A DNA stretch of 32,851 bases, taken from NCBI GenBank assembly GCA_945865815.1, contig CAMBFR010000043.1:1-32851 (forward strand), in the 5' to 3' direction. Positions 1 through 8,789 of this stretch are shown here, in pieces; the first letter of the stretch is position 1, and the number at the start of each line of letters is the position of its first letter. The notes beneath the pieces were generated by a model. That model saw only the letters and a program-made list of their open reading frames with translations, had not been told where the DNA came from and made no database searches. A program made the translations under genes and the position numbers. Origin of the DNA: Candidatus Sulfopaludibacter sp. SbA3. Its GTDB lineage: Bacteria > Acidobacteriota > Terriglobia > 20CM-2-55-15.

Positions 1-1
1 C

Positions 2-73
2 AAACTTGCCGAGGAAGCCCTGGATGAACACCGTAGAGGCAAAACGCGGCCACTCGATCCTGAAGCTCTGTGA
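2..73 (+). CDS. Antitoxin of a type II toxin-antitoxin pair, C-terminal fragment
   Basis: The gene enters from the left edge and only its last 23 codons are visible, so the start and DNA-binding part are missing. The visible tail ends in KTRPLDPEAL and is charged. Small antitoxins that precede RelE/ParE-type toxins often end in a similar GKTRPLDP-type tail. Its TGA stop overlaps the GTG start of the toxin (GTGA), the translational coupling usual for antitoxin-toxin pairs. The call rests on this tail and on the toxin next to it. The antitoxin family cannot be named from this fragment. Confidence 0.6.
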   Translation, partial: KLAEEALDEHRRGKTRPLDPEAL

Positions 74-348
74 AGTCCCATACGACTGCCCGATTCAGGC
101 AGGCGTTTCGGGATCTTCCAGCTTCGGTCCAAAAGCAGGCTCGCGATGCGTATCGGATGTTTCGATCGAATCCGCAACATCCGGGACTTCGGTTCAAACG
201 AGTTCGCGACAAGCCACCAGTCTATTCGGCTCGGATCAATCGGAACTATCGGGTGGCGGGCGTGCTCCACGGAGACGAGATCGTTTGGTTTTGGATCGGC
301 TCGCACAAAGAATACGAACGACTGATTGCGCGCACCGAAACGGGCTAA
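70..348 (+). CDS. RelE/ParE-superfamily toxin
   Basis: A 92-residue basic protein with the RelE/ParE layout: an N-terminal helical hairpin (FRQAFRDLPASVQKQARDAY), then strands with a PVYSARINRNYRVAG segment, and a C-terminal WFWIGSHKEYERL strand and helix. The R-x-N-x-x-Y-R pattern is typical of the family. Family members act as ribosome-dependent mRNA endonucleases or gyrase poisons; which applies here cannot be told. It starts at GTG inside the antitoxin stop. Its TAA stop lies inside the R'' box of an integron attC site, so the pair is the gene content of an integron cassette. Selection to keep cassettes is the usual explanation for toxin-antitoxin pairs in such arrays. Confidence 0.8.
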   Translation: MKSHTTARFRQAFRDLPASVQKQARDAYRMFRSNPQHPGLRFKRVRDKPPVYSARINRNYRVAGVLHGDEIVWFWIGSHKEYERLIARTETG

Positions 349-442
349 CACCACGATGCAGCGGACAATCGGCGCGCATCGGCTTCAGCAACGCGAAGGG
401 TCGGTCTCGCGCCGCTTGCCGCTGATCGTGTAACCGTTATGC
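343..442 (+). other. Integron attC recombination site 1
   Basis: An imperfect inverted repeat of 100 bases separates two cassette genes. The right end is GTTATGC (436-442), a match to the R' core GTTRRRY. The left end GGCTAAC (343-349) is a near match to R''. The arms inside pair as ACGATgCAGCGGaCAA against TTGCCGCTGATCGT. The left arm carries two unpaired bases (lower case), the extrahelical bases by which IntI chooses the bottom strand of a folded attC. A GGCGCG/CGCGCC stem continues inward to a variable loop. Orientation is that of a cassette array read on the + strand. Confidence 0.85.
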
Positions 443-481
443 CTCTGCCTGCTGCTCAAAGCTCCATGAGACAATGGCGCG

Positions 482-793
482 GTGGCAAACCAGTTCGAGT
501 ATCAATTCGAGTGGGACCCTGTCAAAGCTGAGAGAAACGCGAAAGAACATGGCGTAACGTTCGAGCAGGCGGCTACAGTCTTCCTCGACGCTAGGTTATT
601 GTCCCAGCTTGACGACGAGCACGGGGATGAAGAGGAACGGTGGGTGAGCCTCGGCCTAGACAAGTCGACTCGCCTCTTGGTCGTTTGCCACACGTACAGG
701 CAGGTTACGGAAGACCGCGCAACTATCCGCATCTTCTCGGCGCGGAAGACAACTCGACACGAAACCAAGGAATACGAGAAACGAAAACCATGA
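482..793 (+). CDS. brnT: BrnT family toxin
   Basis: A 103-residue protein with the BrnT pattern: FEWDPVKAERNAKEHGVTF near the N-terminus, followed by an A-x-x-VF-x-D segment, and IRIFSARKTTRHETKEYE at the C-terminus. BrnT is a RelE-fold ribonuclease toxin neutralised by BrnA. The start is GTG at 482, since no ATG precedes the conserved FEWD segment in frame. The start lies about 45 bases after the R' box of the preceding attC, the usual distance in a cassette. Its stop overlaps the brnA start by four bases (ATGA). In BrnTA operons the toxin gene comes first, as here. Length and motifs agree with an intact gene. Confidence 0.88.
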   Translation: MANQFEYQFEWDPVKAERNAKEHGVTFEQAATVFLDARLLSQLDDEHGDEEERWVSLGLDKSTRLLVVCHTYRQVTEDRATIRIFSARKTTRHETKEYEKRKP

Positions 794-1005
794 AGAAAGA
801 ATACGATTTCTCAAAGGCGGAGCGCGGAAAGTTTTACAGAAAGGGAGCCGCTCTTCGTCTTCCGATCTACCTAGACGCGACGGTGCAGGACGAGGTTGAG
901 GATCTCGCAAATCGAACGGGCCGGAACATTCGGGACGTTGTTAATCGCATCGTTCGGGAACAAGTGCGGCTGATTGAAGGACTCGAGGCCCACAAAAAGG
1001 CATAA
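790..1005 (+). CDS. BrnA-type antitoxin
   Basis: A 71-residue protein whose first half (MKKEYDFSKAERGKFYRKGA) is the linker found in BrnA-like antitoxins that follow BrnT. The second half (LRLPIYLDATVQDEVEDLA, then TGRNIRDVVNRIVREQV) is a ribbon-helix-helix DNA-binding domain. It would bind and neutralise BrnT and repress its own promoter. It overlaps brnT by four bases and shares its cassette. The TAA stop falls inside the R'' box of the next attC, so the cassette carries almost no spare sequence. Confidence 0.85.
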   Translation: MKKEYDFSKAERGKFYRKGAALRLPIYLDATVQDEVEDLANRTGRNIRDVVNRIVREQVRLIEGLEAHKKA

Positions 1006-1069
1006 CAAGCAACTGGAGCGGGCCGCTGAAAAGCGCGCCGCTCGCGTCTGAGCGCCAGAGTCGTTAGGC
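1000..1069 (+). other. Integron attC recombination site 2
   Basis: A 70-base site with textbook ends: GCATAAC (1000-1006) as R'' and GTTAGGC (1063-1069) as R'. Just inside R'' is AAGCAACTGGAGCGG, an arrangement common in short environmental attC sites. The centre folds as GAGCGG..CGCT-GAAA-AGCG..CCGCTC, twelve positions with two mismatches and a GAAA loop. The outer arms pair less regularly. Together with attC 1 it delimits a cassette of about 627 bases that holds brnT and brnA. Confidence 0.88.
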
Positions 1070-1462
1070 CTCCCGGGGACACTCATGGCGCGCCGGCAAG
1101 CCAAACCGAAAGTGAGTGCCGTGCATCCTCGCAACACCGATGACATGAACGAAGGGAACCCCGGCACGGCATGAACAGCGACGCCTTTAAAGACATCGAA
1201 AAGCTCGCAGAGTAATTCGTGAGGCGTTCGTCATCGTTTCGAAGTGAAGCGTCGAGACGTCATCCGCCGATCAAACCTGCCTTTTTCAATCCCGCACAGA
1301 GTTTCGCACGGATGATCACCGACAAAGCCGGGACGGGGGCAAGCAGGAACAGGGGAGGAGCCGTCATCAGTCTATTCCTATGAAGCGGAACCACCTGCCT
1401 GATGTAGAATGCCGACCCATCCAGTCCAAATGAGTCAGCGGATATTCCAGTCGAGGAGGAAA
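1070..1462 (+). other. Decayed cassette-like stretch and intergenic region
   Basis: After attC 2 come two very short reading frames joined by an ATGA overlap: 1085-1174 (29 residues, beginning MARRQAKPKV) and 1171-1215 (14 residues, MNSDAFKDIEKLAE). The layout looks like the start of another cassette gene that has been cut short. No closing attC is visible and I recognise neither peptide. From about 1216 to 1450 I see no gene, RNA or repeat. A strong ribosome binding site for the amidase lies at 1453-1460 (GAGGAGGA). Confidence 0.35.
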
Positions 1463-3019
1463 ATGGAAAACTCCAGGTATGATCGCCGCGATTTCCTGAA
1501 ACTCGCGAGTGCAGGTGGATTAATCGGTACGCTCGCGAGTTGCAGCGGCACACAACAGCCTTCCCCGGAAGATGCGCAGGCACGGCCGGCGAATCCCGGC
1601 GACCTCTGCTACATGGACGCGAAAGACCTGGCTGCCCTGATTCAAACGCGCAAAGTGTCGGCGCGCGAAGTGATGGCCGCTCATCTGGATCGCATCAATC
1701 GACTCAACCCGAAGATCAATGCGATCGTCGCCCGGCTGGAAGATGAGAAGTGCCTTGCACTGGCCGATGCGGCCGATCAACAAACCGCAAAAGGAGAGCC
1801 CCTTCCACCGTTGCACGGACTCCCGATCGCGTTCAAGGATCTACAGCCGGCCGTCGGTTTCCCGTTCACGCGCGGCTCGCTGATCTATAAGGACGCCATG
1901 CCTGAACAGGACTCGGTTCTGGTCGAGCGATTGCGGAAAGCGGGCGCAATTGCCATCGGGAAGACAAACGTGCCCGAATTCGGCATGGGTTCGCATACCT
2001 ATAACAAGGTCTATGGAACGACCTTCAACCCCTACGACTTGACCAAGAGCGCCGGCGGCTCCAGCGGCGGCGCAGGAGCCGCGCTTGCCACAGGCATGTT
2101 GCCGATTGCGGACGGTACCGACATGGGCGGTTCTCTCAGGAATCCAGGGAACTTCAACAATGTCGTTGGCATGCGTCCGAGCGTCGGACTGGTTCCCACG
2201 GCCCCGAGCCCATTTCCGCTCCTCGGTTTTGCCGTTAACGGCCCGATGGCTCGAACAGTGAGCGACACGGCATTTCTTCTGAGCGTGATGGCCGGCGCCG
2301 ATCCGCGTGACCCTGGCTGCTATCCCTCCGATCCAACGATCTTTCGTGGGAGCCTGGAGCACAGTTTCAGAGGGACGCACGTCGCGTGGTGTCCGGATCT
2401 CGGAGGGCTCCCTCTCGACCCGCAGGTGCGCGCGGTGCTCGACGGGCAACGCAAGACGTTTGAGACACTGGGATGCGTGGTCGAGGACGCGGACCCGGAT
2501 CTCGGCGGAGCGGACTCGATCTTCCTTACGATTCGCGCTTTTCGAAGCGCCGCGGTGTACGGCCCACTGATGGCCCGGTATCGCAATCAGATGAAGCCTG
2601 AAGCGATCGCAGAGGTTGAATCAGGACTCGCGCTGACAAGCGCCGACGTGGCTCAGGCGATGATTCGGCATGGTCAGTTACTGGACCGTGTGCGCCGGTT
2701 CCAGGAGAAGTATGAGTTCATACTCTGTGCCGTGAATCAGGTGCCTCCCTTCGATGCAACCCTGGACTGGCCCAGGACAATCAACGGCGTAAAGATGGAC
2801 CACTATGTAGCGTGGATGAAATCCGCGTACTGGATCACAGCGACCTATCGCCCGGCCATCTCCGTGCCAGCCGGTTTTACCCCGGAGGGCTTGCCGGTCG
2901 GCATTCAGATTGTCGGCCGTTATCGAGACGATCTGGCGGTGCTCCGGCTTGCTCATGCCTTGGAGCAAGCCACGGGGTTTGGCAGGAAGCGCCCCCCGAT
3001 TGCGGCGGACGGACAATAA
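1463..3019 (+). CDS. Exported amidase (amidase signature family)
   Basis: A 518-residue amidase signature enzyme that would hydrolyse a carboxamide to acid and ammonia; the substrate is unknown. The Ser-cisSer-Lys triad is visible: Lys125 in GLPIAFKD, the cis-serine Ser200 in GGSSGG and the nucleophile Ser224 in DMGGSLR. The 75- and 24-residue spacings agree with fatty acid amide hydrolase. The N-terminus has a twin-arginine motif (RRDFLK, residues 8-13) followed by LASC at 24-27, a possible lipobox. The product may therefore be a Tat-exported lipoprotein. I chose ATG 1463 because GAGGAGGA sits just before it; 18 further in-frame codons upstream would add a tail before the signal. The next gene, also exported, follows after 36 bases. 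Confidence 0.88.
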   Translation: MENSRYDRRDFLKLASAGGLIGTLASCSGTQQPSPEDAQARPANPGDLCYMDAKDLAALIQTRKVSAREVMAAHLDRINRLNPKINAIVARLEDEKCLALADAADQQTAKGEPLPPLHGLPIAFKDLQPAVGFPFTRGSLIYKDAMPEQDSVLVERLRKAGAIAIGKTNVPEFGMGSHTYNKVYGTTFNPYDLTKSAGGSSGGAGAALATGMLPIADGTDMGGSLRNPGNFNNVVGMRPSVGLVPTAPSPFPLLGFAVNGPMARTVSDTAFLLSVMAGADPRDPGCYPSDPTIFRGSLEHSFRGTHVAWCPDLGGLPLDPQVRAVLDGQRKTFETLGCVVEDADPDLGGADSIFLTIRAFRSAAVYGPLMARYRNQMKPEAIAEVESGLALTSADVAQAMIRHGQLLDRVRRFQEKYEFILCAVNQVPPFDATLDWPRTINGVKMDHYVAWMKSAYWITATYRPAISVPAGFTPEGLPVGIQIVGRYRDDLAVLRLAHALEQATGFGRKRPPIAADGQ

Positions 3020-3055
3020 CAAGCTGCCAATACCGGCACATGGGAGGAGGAAACT

Positions 3056-4105
3056 TTGCGCCACATCCAGCCAACAGGGCCAACAGAGCCAACTGGCAAC
3101 ACCTTGGTAAGCCGCCGGGCGGTACTCGGCGGTTTCCTGGCAACAGTGGCGGCAACAGCGGTCGGAACGCTGCCGGCCCGGCAGATGCAGACTCACATGC
3201 CGCCGGGAGTAGTGCCAAAGCCGAAGGGCCCGCTTGTCTTTCTGGACTACGACAAGGAAGAGATCGACGCTGCTTACGACCAGGCGCCATGGGCGCCCAA
3301 CCAGGCGGAGATCGCCAGGCGAAACGCGCAAAAAAGCGCCGCGGCCATTGCGCGGCTGGGCCCGCCTCGCCGGCTGGCCTATGGTCCCACCGAAATCGAG
3401 AAGCTCGATCTCTATACGACAAAACAGCCAAACGCGCCTATCAACGTGTTCATTCACGGCGGCGCCTGGCGTGGTGGGAGCGCCGCCTCGGTAGCCTACA
3501 AGTCGGAAACGTTCGTCGATGCCGGGGCGCATTTCATTGCCCTCGATTTCAACAACGTCCTTGAGACCAACGGCAACCTCATGACGATGGCTGAGCAAGT
3601 TCGACGCGCCATCGCCTGGGTGCACAGGAATGCCGCGAGTTTTGGGGGCGATCCGAATCGGCTTTATGTGTCCGGTACTTCTTCAGGCGCGCACCTCGCC
3701 GCGGTAGCGCTCACGACGGACTGGCGGAAGGATTTCGGCCTGCCAGCGGACACTGTAAAAGGCGGGCTGTGCTGCAGTGGTTTATACGATCTCTATCCCG
3801 TGACCCTGTCGGGGAGAAGCAACTACGTAAAATTCACCAGTGAGGTCGTGGAGGCGTTGAGCCCCCAGCGCCATCTGGACAAGCTCGTGGCGCCGGTGAT
3901 TGTCGCTCACGGGACACTCGAGACTCCCGAGTTTCAACGCCAGAACCGCGATTTTGCCGCCGCGGTGAAAGCAGCGGGGAAACCGGTGACGTTCCTTATC
4001 GGCGAAGGTTATAACCACTTCGAAATTCAAGAGACGCTTGGCAACCCCTACGGCCTGCTTGGCCGCGCTGTCCTGGAACAGATGATGCTACCGAAGCAAG
4101 CCTGA
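3056..4105 (+). CDS. Exported alpha/beta hydrolase, arylformamidase/carboxylesterase-like
   Basis: A 349-residue alpha/beta hydrolase. The oxyanion motif HGGAW is at 134-138, the nucleophile elbow G-T-S-S-G places Ser209 as nucleophile, and His321 (GYNHFEI) is the likely base. The acid position appears to be Glu289 in GTLETPEF, where arylformamidase-like relatives usually have Asp. The N-terminus carries SRRAVLGGFLATVAATAVG, a Tat-type signal. The start is TTG at 3056, supported by a strong GGGAGGAGG ribosome binding site at 3042-3050. An ester or amide hydrolase acting outside the cytoplasm fits the amidase just upstream. The exact substrate cannot be told. Confidence 0.82.
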   Translation: MRHIQPTGPTEPTGNTLVSRRAVLGGFLATVAATAVGTLPARQMQTHMPPGVVPKPKGPLVFLDYDKEEIDAAYDQAPWAPNQAEIARRNAQKSAAAIARLGPPRRLAYGPTEIEKLDLYTTKQPNAPINVFIHGGAWRGGSAASVAYKSETFVDAGAHFIALDFNNVLETNGNLMTMAEQVRRAIAWVHRNAASFGGDPNRLYVSGTSSGAHLAAVALTTDWRKDFGLPADTVKGGLCCSGLYDLYPVTLSGRSNYVKFTSEVVEALSPQRHLDKLVAPVIVAHGTLETPEFQRQNRDFAAAVKAAGKPVTFLIGEGYNHFEIQETLGNPYGLLGRAVLEQMMLPKQA

Positions 4106-4132
4106 TAACTTGTCATTTCGACAGAATAACGG

Positions 4133-4150
4133 CCCTGCAACCGCGCAGGG
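4133..4150 (+). terminator. Possible terminator hairpin after the hydrolase gene
   Basis: CCCTGC and GCAGGG form a six-base-pair stem with a six-base loop, 28 bases after the hydrolase stop. No run of T follows, so intrinsic termination is uncertain. Confidence 0.3.
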
Positions 4151-4252
4151 ACCGAGACTCCCGGCGGCCCCTCATCTGTAATACGCACTCGCTTCAAGCC
4201 TTAGCATGCACACGTTTGGCTGCCTACGTGCGCCATCAAGGATGGAGGGTTT

Positions 4253-4612
4253 ATGAGAACCTCTGCCTTCTTGCTGATCGTGGCCTCGGTTACAGCGGTG
4301 TCGATCTTCGCGATTGGAATGCTTATCGATGTTGCTTCGACTGTCCCGCCGCGCACAGTACAGCTGCGAGCCACTGAAGGCGAGGTGTATTTCGACAACT
4401 GCGCGTCGTGTCATGCAAGGAACGGGAGTGGACAGACGGCCGAGGGATTCAGGATGAGGATCCCTGATCTTCGCAATACCGATTTTGAGAACAAGACCGC
4501 CGACCAGTTGATCGAGGATATCGCCAGGACGGAACCTCACCGCACGCTGAACCGAGACCTTGGAAGGACCGAAATGCTCGAGGCGATCGAGTTCGTGCGG
4601 CGCCTGCAATAG
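4253..4612 (+). CDS. Small cytochrome c family protein
   Basis: A 119-residue protein with one N-terminal hydrophobic segment (residues 4-25) that serves as signal or anchor, then a single haem c site CASCH at 50-54. Downstream Met68 (FRMRIPDL) is one candidate for the sixth haem ligand; the other methionine near the end is less likely. A soluble or membrane-tethered periplasmic electron carrier is the natural role. An A/G-rich ribosome binding site (GGATGGAGGG) precedes the ATG. It ends two bases before the convergent peptidase gene, so the two 3' ends abut without a visible terminator. Confidence 0.85.
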   Translation: MRTSAFLLIVASVTAVSIFAIGMLIDVASTVPPRTVQLRATEGEVYFDNCASCHARNGSGQTAEGFRMRIPDLRNTDFENKTADQLIEDIARTEPHRTLNRDLGRTEMLEAIEFVRRLQ

Positions 4613-4613
4613 T

Positions 4614-6524
4614 TCAGGGCTGCAGATTTTCTATCTCCACCGGCAGGATCTCGTCAGCGGACTTGAACCCAAACACACGACCATAAAAATACAATTCCGC
4701 TTCGGCTGCGCGCTGGATATTTGCCGCCTCGCGGAAGCCGTGCCCCTCCGTCGGAAAAGAGACGTAAGCGAAAGGTAGCCGCTTGGCGCGGAGCGCGCGA
4801 ATCATGATTTCAGCCTGCGAAGGTGGAACGACTTTGTCCTCCAGGCCCTGAAAAATGATCAGGGGACAGGAGAGCCGTTCGGCGTAGTTGATCGGTGAAC
4901 GCTTCTCGTACAACTCCGCCGCTTCCGGATAGGGACCGATGAGATTGTCCAGATACCGGGACTCGAACTTGTGCGTGTCTTTCGCAAGCGCCGCCAGGTC
5001 GGCCACACCATAATGACTTGCGCCGGCCGCGAAAACATTGCTGAAGACGAGCGCGCACAGGGTTGTGTATCCACCGGCGCTTCCTCCTCGAATCGCCATG
5101 CGCTTTCCGTCGACATCGCCGCGTTTCTCGAGAAAGCGCGCGGCATTGATGCAATCTTCCATGTCGACGATTCCCCAGGCGCCATTCAACCTCTGGCGAT
5201 AAGCGCGGCCATATCCCGAACTGCCGCCGTAATTCACGTCGACCACCGCAAAGCCGCGGCTGGTCCAATACTGGATTGCCAGCTTGAGAGCCGAAGTGGT
5301 GGCGCCAGTCGGACCGCCGTGACTGAGCACAAGCAGCGGCGGACGCTCGCCGGCCGCGCCCATGAAATCCTTGTTCTTCGGAGCGTAGTACAGCGCAAAG
5401 GCTGTCAGCCCATTCGACGTTGGAAATTCGATCGGCTCGGGAGACGAGATATAGCCTGTATCGACATCCACGTCCATGCTGCGCCGCAGCACCCGAATCT
5501 CTTTTGTGCTCACATCCATCGCCGCCACTTCCGCGGCCCTTGAAGGGGACGCGGCAATGAAGAACAGTTTGTTCCCGCCGTCGGATCGAATGCTTCCAAA
5601 TGTGCTGTATGGAACCACAAGCGTCTCGATTTCCTTTCCGCCGGGATAAATGATGCCGAGGTAGTCGAGTCCCTTCCTGCTGTAGACACAGGCAACGCGG
5701 CCGCCCGACAGAAAAGCGTAACGGGACATTCCGAATACCCACTGAGGCTGGCCGAACTCCGCATCCGCGGGCGCCAGCGGAGTGGCGGCGCCGTCAATCA
5801 ACGCGTAAATATTCCACCAGCCGGTGCGATCCGAAACGAAGTGAAGCGTCCCGCCCGGACTCCACTCCGGCTGGAAGATGGACTCGGAGTTCCCTCCAGC
5901 CACGCGTTTGTGATCCACCCACAACTCGGTCCCGTCCCATGGCATCTGCGGATGGTTCCACTGCAGCCATGCCAGCTTGCCGTCCGGGCTGATCCGCGGA
6001 GATGAGTAGAAGTCCGCTCCGGTCGCGATAACTTCAGGTGACCCAGACCCGTTGGCCGGCACGGCAACAATCTCGGTGATCACTTCCCCGCCGGGCTCGT
6101 GCCGCTCGCGCACACAGATGATCGTCCTGCCGTCGGGCGTTACCCGGCCATCGGCGAACCTGACGCTGCCGGGCGGGTCGGCTTCCGGAGTGATCGGAGG
6201 CGGAAATGACGATCCGTCGTGCCGATACATGCGCTGGTCCGAAAAGTTTGAAAAGAAGAGACCGCCCCCGTAAACAACGTACGCGCCGCCGCCGTACTCC
6301 TGAGCGCGCGTACGCGCGTTCTTGTTCCGCGGGATCTCCCAAACGGAACCATCAGGCTCGGCGCAAACCACAGCCACACGCCCGGACTCCGCAGGGCGCC
6401 CTTCAAGCCAGAAAACTCTTCCCTCGCAAAACACGACCTCCGCAAACGACACGCCCGCGGAAATCAGCAGCGAACTCGTAATAGGAGACTTCCAGGATCC
6501 GTATGGAGCGGGTACTGAACTCAT
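4614..6524 (-). CDS. S9 family peptidase (acylaminoacyl-peptidase/dipeptidyl-peptidase-like)
   Basis: A 636-residue serine peptidase of the prolyl oligopeptidase clan. The first 370 residues resemble a beta-propeller, with repeated blades such as [12 protein letters not shown] and [20 protein letters not shown]. The rest is an alpha/beta hydrolase domain with nucleophile Ser482 in RGGSAGGY, Asp563 in [10 protein letters not shown] and His595 in TEGHGFR. There is no signal peptide, so it probably acts in the cytoplasm on short peptides. Its ATG overlaps the hemL stop by four bases (ATGA), making it the last gene of the lptD-hemB-hemL run. Confidence 0.9.
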   Translation of the reverse strand: MSSVPAPYGSWKSPITSSLLISAGVSFAEVVFCEGRVFWLEGRPAESGRVAVVCAEPDGSVWEIPRNKNARTRAQEYGGGAYVVYGGGLFFSNFSDQRMYRHDGSSFPPPITPEADPPGSVRFADGRVTPDGRTIICVRERHEPGGEVITEIVAVPANGSGSPEVIATGADFYSSPRISPDGKLAWLQWNHPQMPWDGTELWVDHKRVAGGNSESIFQPEWSPGGTLHFVSDRTGWWNIYALIDGAATPLAPADAEFGQPQWVFGMSRYAFLSGGRVACVYSRKGLDYLGIIYPGGKEIETLVVPYSTFGSIRSDGGNKLFFIAASPSRAAEVAAMDVSTKEIRVLRRSMDVDVDTGYISSPEPIEFPTSNGLTAFALYYAPKNKDFMGAAGERPPLLVLSHGGPTGATTSALKLAIQYWTSRGFAVVDVNYGGSSGYGRAYRQRLNGAWGIVDMEDCINAARFLEKRGDVDGKRMAIRGGSAGGYTTLCALVFSNVFAAGASHYGVADLAALAKDTHKFESRYLDNLIGPYPEAAELYEKRSPINYAERLSCPLIIFQGLEDKVVPPSQAEIMIRALRAKRLPFAYVSFPTEGHGFREAANIQRAAEAELYFYGRVFGFKSADEILPVEIENLQP

Positions 6525-7795
6525 GCGAGTAAACCTCTGCGAGCCGCCTCGATGGTTTCGTCGATATCGGCCTCGTTATGGACGGCCGAAATAAACGCGG
6601 CCTCGAATTGAGACGGCGGAAGATAAATGCCTTGATCGAGCATCGAGTGAAAGAATCGATTGAATCGCCCGGTATCCGAAGTTTTGGCAGACGCGAAATC
6701 GGTTACCGGTTCGTCCGTAAAGAATAGCGTAAACATGGAACCCAGGCGATTCAGGCGCGCCGGCACACCGGCTTCCCGAACGGCGCTCATGAGGCCCTGC
6801 TCCAGGCGCCGGCCGAGGGCATCCAGTTTCTCGTACGGGTTCTCTTTTTCGATCCGCCGCAGCGTCGCCAATCCGGCCGAGACCGCAAGGGGGTTTCCCG
6901 AAAGCGTACCCGCCTGATAGATGGGACCTGCCGGAGCAATCTGATTCATGATCTCGGCTCTGCCGCCGTATGCGCCCACCGGCAGGCCGCCGCCAATGAT
7001 CTTTCCGAGCGTCGTGAGGTCCGGCTGAATGCCGTATCGTTGCTGTGCGCCTCCGGCGGCGACTCTGAAACCCGTCATCACTTCGTCGAAGATGAGCAGC
7101 GCCCGGTGGCGCGCCGTGAGATCGCGAAGAACTTCCAGATACCCGGGGTTCGGAGTTACACACCCCATGTTCCCCGCAACCGGCTCCACGATGACACAGG
7201 CGATTTGATCGCCGCTATGTTTGAACTCGGCAGCCGCGGCCTCAGCATCGTTGAAAGGCAACACGGTTGTCAGTTCCGCGAGCGCCTTTGGAACACCCGG
7301 ACTATCCGGCAATCCCAGGGTCGCGACACCCGAACCTGCCTTGACGAGCAGACTATCGCCATGACCGTGATAGCAGCCATCGAACTTCACGATGCGATCG
7401 CGGCCCGTGTAACCGCGCGCCAGGCGGATGGCGCTCATCGTGGCTTCGGTGCCGGAACTTACCAGGCGAACTTTTTCCACCGACGGGAAGAATTTCGTGA
7501 TCAGCGTGGCGAGCTCGACTTCCCGCTCGGTTGGGGCCCCGAAAGAAGTGCCGATCTCCAGGGCATCCGTCAACGCCTTCAAGACTTCCGGCGGACGATG
7601 GCCGAATATCAGAGGACCCCATGAACCGACGTAGTCGATGTATTCCTTCCCATCAACGTCGGTGATGCGCGAACCGTTTCCGCGGGCGATGAAAAGCGGC
7701 TTGCCGCCGACAGCGCGAAATGCGCGGACGGGAGAATTCACTCCACCGGGAATCAACTGTTGTGCGCGATTGAAAAGTTCTTCAGAGCGATTCAT
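6521..7795 (-). CDS. hemL: Glutamate-1-semialdehyde 2,1-aminomutase
   Basis: HemL is a PLP enzyme that converts glutamate-1-semialdehyde to 5-aminolevulinate in the C5 route to haem. The 424-residue protein begins [20 protein letters not shown], as family members do. It has the PLP-site region [10 protein letters not shown] and the Schiff-base lysine Lys265 in [14 protein letters not shown] five codons upstream is possible but adds nothing conserved, so I use the ATG. It follows hemB after 25 bases, and its stop overlaps the peptidase start. The product is the substrate of HemB, encoded just upstream. Confidence 0.96.
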   Translation of the reverse strand: MNRSEELFNRAQQLIPGGVNSPVRAFRAVGGKPLFIARGNGSRITDVDGKEYIDYVGSWGPLIFGHRPPEVLKALTDALEIGTSFGAPTEREVELATLITKFFPSVEKVRLVSSGTEATMSAIRLARGYTGRDRIVKFDGCYHGHGDSLLVKAGSGVATLGLPDSPGVPKALAELTTVLPFNDAEAAAAEFKHSGDQIACVIVEPVAGNMGCVTPNPGYLEVLRDLTARHRALLIFDEVMTGFRVAAGGAQQRYGIQPDLTTLGKIIGGGLPVGAYGGRAEIMNQIAPAGPIYQAGTLSGNPLAVSAGLATLRRIEKENPYEKLDALGRRLEQGLMSAVREAGVPARLNRLGSMFTLFFTDEPVTDFASAKTSDTGRFNRFFHSMLDQGIYLPPSQFEAAFISAVHNEADIDETIEAARRGLLA

Positions 7796-7820
7796 CGGAT
7801 ATGAGACCAACCTGTGGGCG

Positions 7821-8789
7821 CTATAGTGTCTTCGCCAGTTCCAGGGCGTAATACGTTATCAAGATATCCGCGCCGGCGCGTTTTATCGCGGTTGTGGTTT
7901 CAAGAATGATGCGTTCGCGTTCGATCCAGCCGGCCCGGGCTGCGGCCTCGATCATCGAATACTCGCCGCTGACCTGGTAGGCGGCAAGCGGCACGTCAAA
8001 TCGTTCGCGCGCCTGCGAGATGACGTCGAGGTAGGCGAGCGCCGGTTTGACCATGACGATGTCCGCGCCTTCCTCGATATCCAGCGCAATTTCGCGCAGC
8101 GCCTCGCGCGCATTCGGCGGATCCATCTGGTAAGTACGGCGATCGCCGAACTTCGGCGTCGATCCCGCGGCCTCCCGAAATGGGCCGTAAAACCCGGACG
8201 CATACTTCGCGGCATACGACATGATCGGCGTTCCGGAAAACCCATCGTCATCCAGGGCGCGGCGAATGGCGGCGACGCGGCCGTCCATCATGTCGGAGGG
8301 AGCCACTATGTCCGCGCCCGCACGCACATGGCTGACCGCGCTGTCGGCCAGCAGCTTCAGCGTGGGATCGTTCTCAACATCTCCGTGGCGAATGACGCCG
8401 CAGTGTCCATGCGATGTGTATTCGCAGAGGCAGATATCCGTAACCAGCAGCAGGTCGCGGACGTTTTCGCGGATGGCGCGAAGCGCCTTCTGGATTATCC
8501 CGTCTTCGTTGAATGCGTCCGAGCCGAGTTCATCCTTCTCTTCGGGAATCCCGAACAGGAGGATTCCGGCGATGCCGGCCTGCTCGGCCTCTCGCGCCAC
8601 ATTGACGGCATTGTCGATGGACAGGTTGAACTGTCCGGGCATGGAACTGACTTCCCTTTTCACGTTGCCGCCCGGGCACACGAAGATGGGGTAGATCATG
8701 CATTCGGGCGAGAGCCTGGTCTCGCGAACCAGATTGCGAAGTCTTTGATTCCGCCGGAGGCGGCGCATGCGATTGGTCGGAAATGCCAT
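7821..8789 (-). CDS. hemB: Delta-aminolevulinic acid dehydratase (porphobilinogen synthase)
   Basis: HemB condenses two 5-aminolevulinate molecules to porphobilinogen. The 322-residue protein has both active-site lysines, Lys195 in [15 protein letters not shown] and Lys248 in [10 protein letters not shown]. Cys120, Cys122 and Cys130 in [15 protein letters not shown] mark the zinc-cysteine type of the enzyme rather than the magnesium type. The start codon shares one base with the lptD stop (TGATG), so translation is probably coupled. The gene sits between lptD and hemL. Confidence 0.97.
   Translation of the reverse strand: MAFPTNRMRRLRRNQRLRNLVRETRLSPECMIYPIFVCPGGNVKREVSSMPGQFNLSIDNAVNVAREAEQAGIAGILLFGIPEEKDELGSDAFNEDGIIQKALRAIRENVRDLLLVTDICLCEYTSHGHCGVIRHGDVENDPTLKLLADSAVSHVRAGADIVAPSDMMDGRVAAIRRALDDDGFSGTPIMSYAAKYASGFYGPFREAAGSTPKFGDRRTYQMDPPNAREALREIALDIEEGADIVMVKPALAYLDVISQARERFDVPLAAYQVSGEYSMIEAAARAGWIERERIILETTTAIKRAGADILITYYALELAKTL

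Noticed and set aside
1260-1583. 107-residue minus-strand frame upstream of the amidase
   Set aside because: It overlaps the start of a clear gene and has no recognisable features.
2678-3625. 315-residue minus-strand frame across the amidase-hydrolase junction
   Set aside because: It crosses two well-supported genes on the other strand and shows no domain or start signal.
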